From the NCBI GenBank assembly GCA_005879505.1, contig VBKQ01000391.1, forward strand, positions 1 through 6,862: a stretch of DNA of 6,862 nt, read 5' to 3'. The notes beneath the pieces were generated by a model. It ran no database searches. It saw nothing but the letters and a program-made list of their open reading frames with translations, and was not told where the DNA came from. A program made the position numbers and the translations under genes. This document shows positions 4,352-6,862 of the stretch, piece by piece. The stretch comes from Deltaproteobacteria bacterium (GTDB lineage Bacteria > Myxococcota > Myxococcia > Myxococcales > 40CM-4-68-19). Every line of letters begins with the position of its first letter. The stretch's first letter is position 1.

Positions 4352-6862
4352 TCACACGGCCAGCAGCGCGGCGCGCGTGCGAAGGCCGGTGGCTGCCGTG
4401 ATTGCGCGGCAGTAGAGCTGCAGCTGAGCCGCATACTGCGGGTGCGAATCCGGGCGCGCATCGGTCTTGAAGTCGACGATGACCCACTCTCCGCCCTCGC
4501 GGAACGCGAGATCGACCACCCCTTCGAGCAGCGTGCCGTCTTCGAGCCGGTGGACCACGGGCTCTTCGCGGCGGCATTCCGCCGCGGTGGCAGCGCGCCG
4601 CAGCAATGGGTGCGCCAGCGCTGCCGACGCGGCGCGTGCTGCCGCGTCGATCTCTTCCGGCGTGGCGCCGACCAGGCGCGCCTGGGCTCGCGCCACGCCG
4701 GCGACCGCTCCGGGTCCGGCGCGCAGATCGATTCCGGCGAGCACTGCGTGCACGAGGCTGCCGAATCGGCGCCCGCGCGGCCGCGAGAAGTCCCGGATCT
4801 CGACCGACGCGAGCTCCACCGCCTCGCCGGCGCCCGCCGAGGCCGAACGCGCCGTCGCCGTGTCCACCCGCAACGAGGGGCAAGCTGCTTCCTCGATCGC
4901 GGCGATCTTGAGCTGCTGCCACCGCTCGTGCGCTTGAGCCGTCGGCCGGGCCGCGCCCTCGTCTACGAGCAACAGATCGCGCTCGCGCAGCCAGTTCTCG
5001 ACTTCGCGCTCGAGATCGAGCGCTCTCGGATCCCACCAGACGACCTCGTGCGCGCCGGCCTGCGGCCGGTGAAGCCCCGGTGGGACGGCGAGCGCGCCGA
5101 GCACACCCTCCGGGCGATCGAGCACCGCTTCCTTTCCGAAGGGCGGACAGCCGGCCGCCACGCCCGGCGGTCCTCTCGTGAGCGGCGCCGGATAGATCGC
5201 GGCGTTGAGCGGCTCGAGCCAGGCATCCGGTTCCTGATCGGCGATGGCCGGGACGACGAGCAGATCGCGCGCGCGGGTGGCAGCGACGTAGGCCACGCGC
5301 ACTCCCTCCTCGCGGTCGCGCTGCAAGAGCCCCGAAGCGTCGTCCAGCAGCTCGGCTGGCGCGCAGGTCGCGAGCGGCATGGCCCAGACCTTGCGCTCGG
5401 GATCTACGAGCCGCGAGGGCTTCCTCGGCGCCGCCGGCGCGCAGGGGTCGCAGAGGACGACCACCGGGAACTCCAGCCCCTTCGCCTTGTGGACGCTCAT
5501 GATGCGGACGCCTTCGGTCCCTTCCTCGACCACCGGCGCTTCCGCCGCCTCGCCCCGCCCGGCGTCAGAGGCGAGCCGGTCGACGAAGGCGCGGAAGCTG
5601 CTCGCGCCGGCGGCTTCGAATCTCCGCGCCAGCTCCAGCACGCGCAAGACGTTTCCCAGCGCCTGCTCTCCGGCTGGCCGCATGGCGATGCCCGCATGCG
5701 CGCGCGTCGCGTCGAGCAGGCGCGAGAGCGTCTCCGCGATCGGCCTGCGGTTGCGGCGCAGATGCAGCTCGCCGAGCAGGGCCAGGGCGTCGAAGACCTC
5801 CGCTTCCGCCGCGCCCACCGCTTGGGGCCGCTTGCGCAACGGATGCAGCCGGCCGTGGCGCTCGCGGAAGAGCACGAGCGCGTCGTCGCCCAGGGCGAAG
5901 AGCGGCCCCTTGAGCGCGGCGAATACCGCCAGCTCGTCGTCGGGCCACTCGATGGCAGTGGCGGCGACGCGCATCGCCAGCACCTCCTCGCGCGCGTGGT
6001 ACGAGCGTCCGCCGACGAGCACGTGCGGGATCCGCCGCGCCTCGAGCGCGCGGACGTATGCGCGGGTGAGGTCGCCCTCGTAATTGCGCATGCGCTTGAA
6101 GAGAAGGCAGACGTGACGCCCTTCGACCGGGACCGGATCCCCCCGGTCGCGCTCACTCACCCGCCAGCCGCTCCTGGTGATCAGCCAGTCGACGAACGCC
6201 GCTACCGCGTCGGGATACGATTGCTCGATGCGGAAGTTCGCCACTTTCTCGCGCTCGCCATAGATCTTCGGGGCGGGCAACGCGACCACGGCCGGCTGTC
6301 CTTCGAGGTTCCCGCGAAACGGATCGAGCGGGACGTAGCTGGCCTGCGTGCCTCCTTGCATCTTCCCCGAAAATCCCGCGTTCACGGCCTGCTGGATGGC
6401 CGGAACGGAGCGGAAGCTGGTGGTGAGGTGCAGGAGCTCGGCGCCACCGGCGAGCAAGAGCTGCTTCACGTCCTCGTAGAGTGCGATGTCCGCGCGGCGG
6501 AACCGGTAGATCGACTGCTTCGGATCGCCCACGACGAACAGCTTTCCCGGCGCGGGGCGCGCATTCCTCCAGCGCGACTCCGCCGGGTCCGCGGAAGCGA
6601 TCAGCAGGAGGATCTCCGCCTGCAGCGGGTCGGTGTCCTGGAACTCATCCACCAAGACGTGCGTGAAGCGCCGCGAGAGCTCCGCGCGCACCGCAACGTC
6701 GTCGCGGACCAGGTCCCGGGCCCGCATGAGCAGATCGAGGAAGTCGAGGCACCCGGCGCCGCGCTTGAGGTCCTCGTAAGCGTCGCAGAGCGTTCGCAGC
6801 TCTTCGCGGAGGCAGGCGGCGAGATCGGCGTCGCAGCGATCGAGGAATGCTTCCAGCTCCGC
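4352..6862 (-). CDS. addA: AddA-type UvrD-family helicase-nuclease, C-terminal 836 residues (5' end outside window)
   Basis: This is the helicase-nuclease subunit of a double-strand break resection enzyme (AddAB or RecBCD class). The frame is open to base 6862, so the N-terminus with the Walker A motif is off the right edge; AddA proteins are about 1,100-1,200 residues. Numbering from the first visible residue, it shows 'LDFLDLLMRARDL' (about 37-49), motif II VLVDEFQDTDP (from 69), motif III GDPKQSIYRFR (from 112), motif IV TTSFRS (about 147-152), motif V 'SVHKAKGLEFP' (near 455) and motif VI 'VAATRARDLLV' (near 526). The C-terminus is a PD-(D/E)XK nuclease of the RecB type: 'GSLVHAVL' (near 700), 'GVVDLAF' and 'VIVDFKTD' (about 777-798), then 'QLQLY' (near 812), so nuclease residues look intact. 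An AddB-like partner gene would be expected just beyond the right edge. A RecB assignment cannot be excluded without the N-terminus and partner. The gene ends in an intrinsic terminator. Confidence 0.88.
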   Translation of the reverse strand, partial: AELEAFLDRCDADLAACLREELRTLCDAYEDLKRGAGCLDFLDLLMRARDLVRDDVAVRAELSRRFTHVLVDEFQDTDPLQAEILLLIASADPAESRWRNARPAPGKLFVVGDPKQSIYRFRRADIALYEDVKQLLLAGGAELLHLTTSFRSVPAIQQAVNAGFSGKMQGGTQASYVPLDPFRGNLEGQPAVVALPAPKIYGEREKVANFRIEQSYPDAVAAFVDWLITRSGWRVSERDRGDPVPVEGRHVCLLFKRMRNYEGDLTRAYVRALEARRIPHVLVGGRSYHAREEVLAMRVAATAIEWPDDELAVFAALKGPLFALGDDALVLFRERHGRLHPLRKRPQAVGAAEAEVFDALALLGELHLRRNRRPIAETLSRLLDATRAHAGIAMRPAGEQALGNVLRVLELARRFEAAGASSFRAFVDRLASDAGRGEAAEAPVVEEGTEGVRIMSVHKAKGLEFPVVVLCDPCAPAAPRKPSRLVDPERKVWAMPLATCAPAELLDDASGLLQRDREEGVRVAYVAATRARDLLVVPAIADQEPDAWLEPLNAAIYPAPLTRGPPGVAAGCPPFGKEAVLDRPEGVLGALAVPPGLHRPQAGAHEVVWWDPRALDLEREVENWLRERDLLLVDEGAARPTAQAHERWQQLKIAAIEEAACPSLRVDTATARSASAGAGEAVELASVEIRDFSRPRGRRFGSLVHAVLAGIDLRAGPGAVAGVARAQARLVGATPEEIDAAARAASAALAHPLLRRAATAAECRREEPVVHRLEDGTLLEGVVDLAFREGGEWVIVDFKTDARPDSHPQYAAQLQLYCRAITAATGLRTRAALLAV

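Noticed and set aside
4269..5036. Upstream extension of the PilZ reading frame into the helicase gene
   Set aside because: It overlaps the terminator and the confidently assigned nuclease domain on the same strand in another frame, and encodes Arg-rich nonsense.
4352..6727. ATG 6727 as the real start of the helicase gene
   Set aside because: The frame stays open to the window edge and encodes conserved AddA sequence upstream, and the Walker A motif is still missing, so the true start is outside.

Overview
The window is very GC-rich, densely coded DNA with high G/C at third codon positions. It reads best as a chromosomal segment of a myxobacterium-like organism (Myxococcota, former Deltaproteobacteria). 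This is an inference from protein style (a GAF-PAS soluble histidine kinase, a two-barrel PilZ protein, an FTR1 permease with an extracytoplasmic N-terminal extension, a selenoprotein peroxiredoxin), not from any marker gene.

Layout, left to right. (1) 1-1305, plus strand: the C-terminal 434 residues of an FTR1-family iron permease, with its N-terminus off the left edge. (2) 1354-3001, minus strand: a soluble GAF-PAS-HisKA-HATPase histidine kinase whose reading frame is broken inside the GAF domain. The middle of that domain is also missing, so the gene looks like an internal deletion that shifted the frame. The PAS and kinase half (1354-2556) is intact. (3) 3002-3089: an 88-base divergent intergenic region. 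(4) 3090-3569, plus strand: a 159-residue peroxiredoxin with an in-frame TGA exactly at the peroxidatic cysteine position. I read this as selenocysteine, supported by a possible bSECIS hairpin (8-bp perfect stem) starting 11 bases after the TGA. A conventional gene caller would report only the downstream 102 residues. (5) 3573-4268, minus strand: a c-di-GMP-binding PilZ protein, convergent with the peroxiredoxin gene and only 3 bases from it. (6) 4312-4345: a clear intrinsic terminator on the minus strand. (7) 4352-6862, minus strand: the C-terminal 836 residues of an AddA-type UvrD-family helicase-nuclease, with its N-terminus off the right edge.

The genes do not form one operon. They are arranged as convergent pairs (FTR1/kinase, peroxiredoxin/PilZ) and one divergent pair (kinase/peroxiredoxin), and cover unrelated jobs: iron uptake, signalling, peroxide defence and double-strand break repair. 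The strongest finding is the selenoprotein peroxiredoxin; the second is the broken GAF domain. I saw no tRNA or rRNA gene, CRISPR array, insertion sequence or prophage gene.
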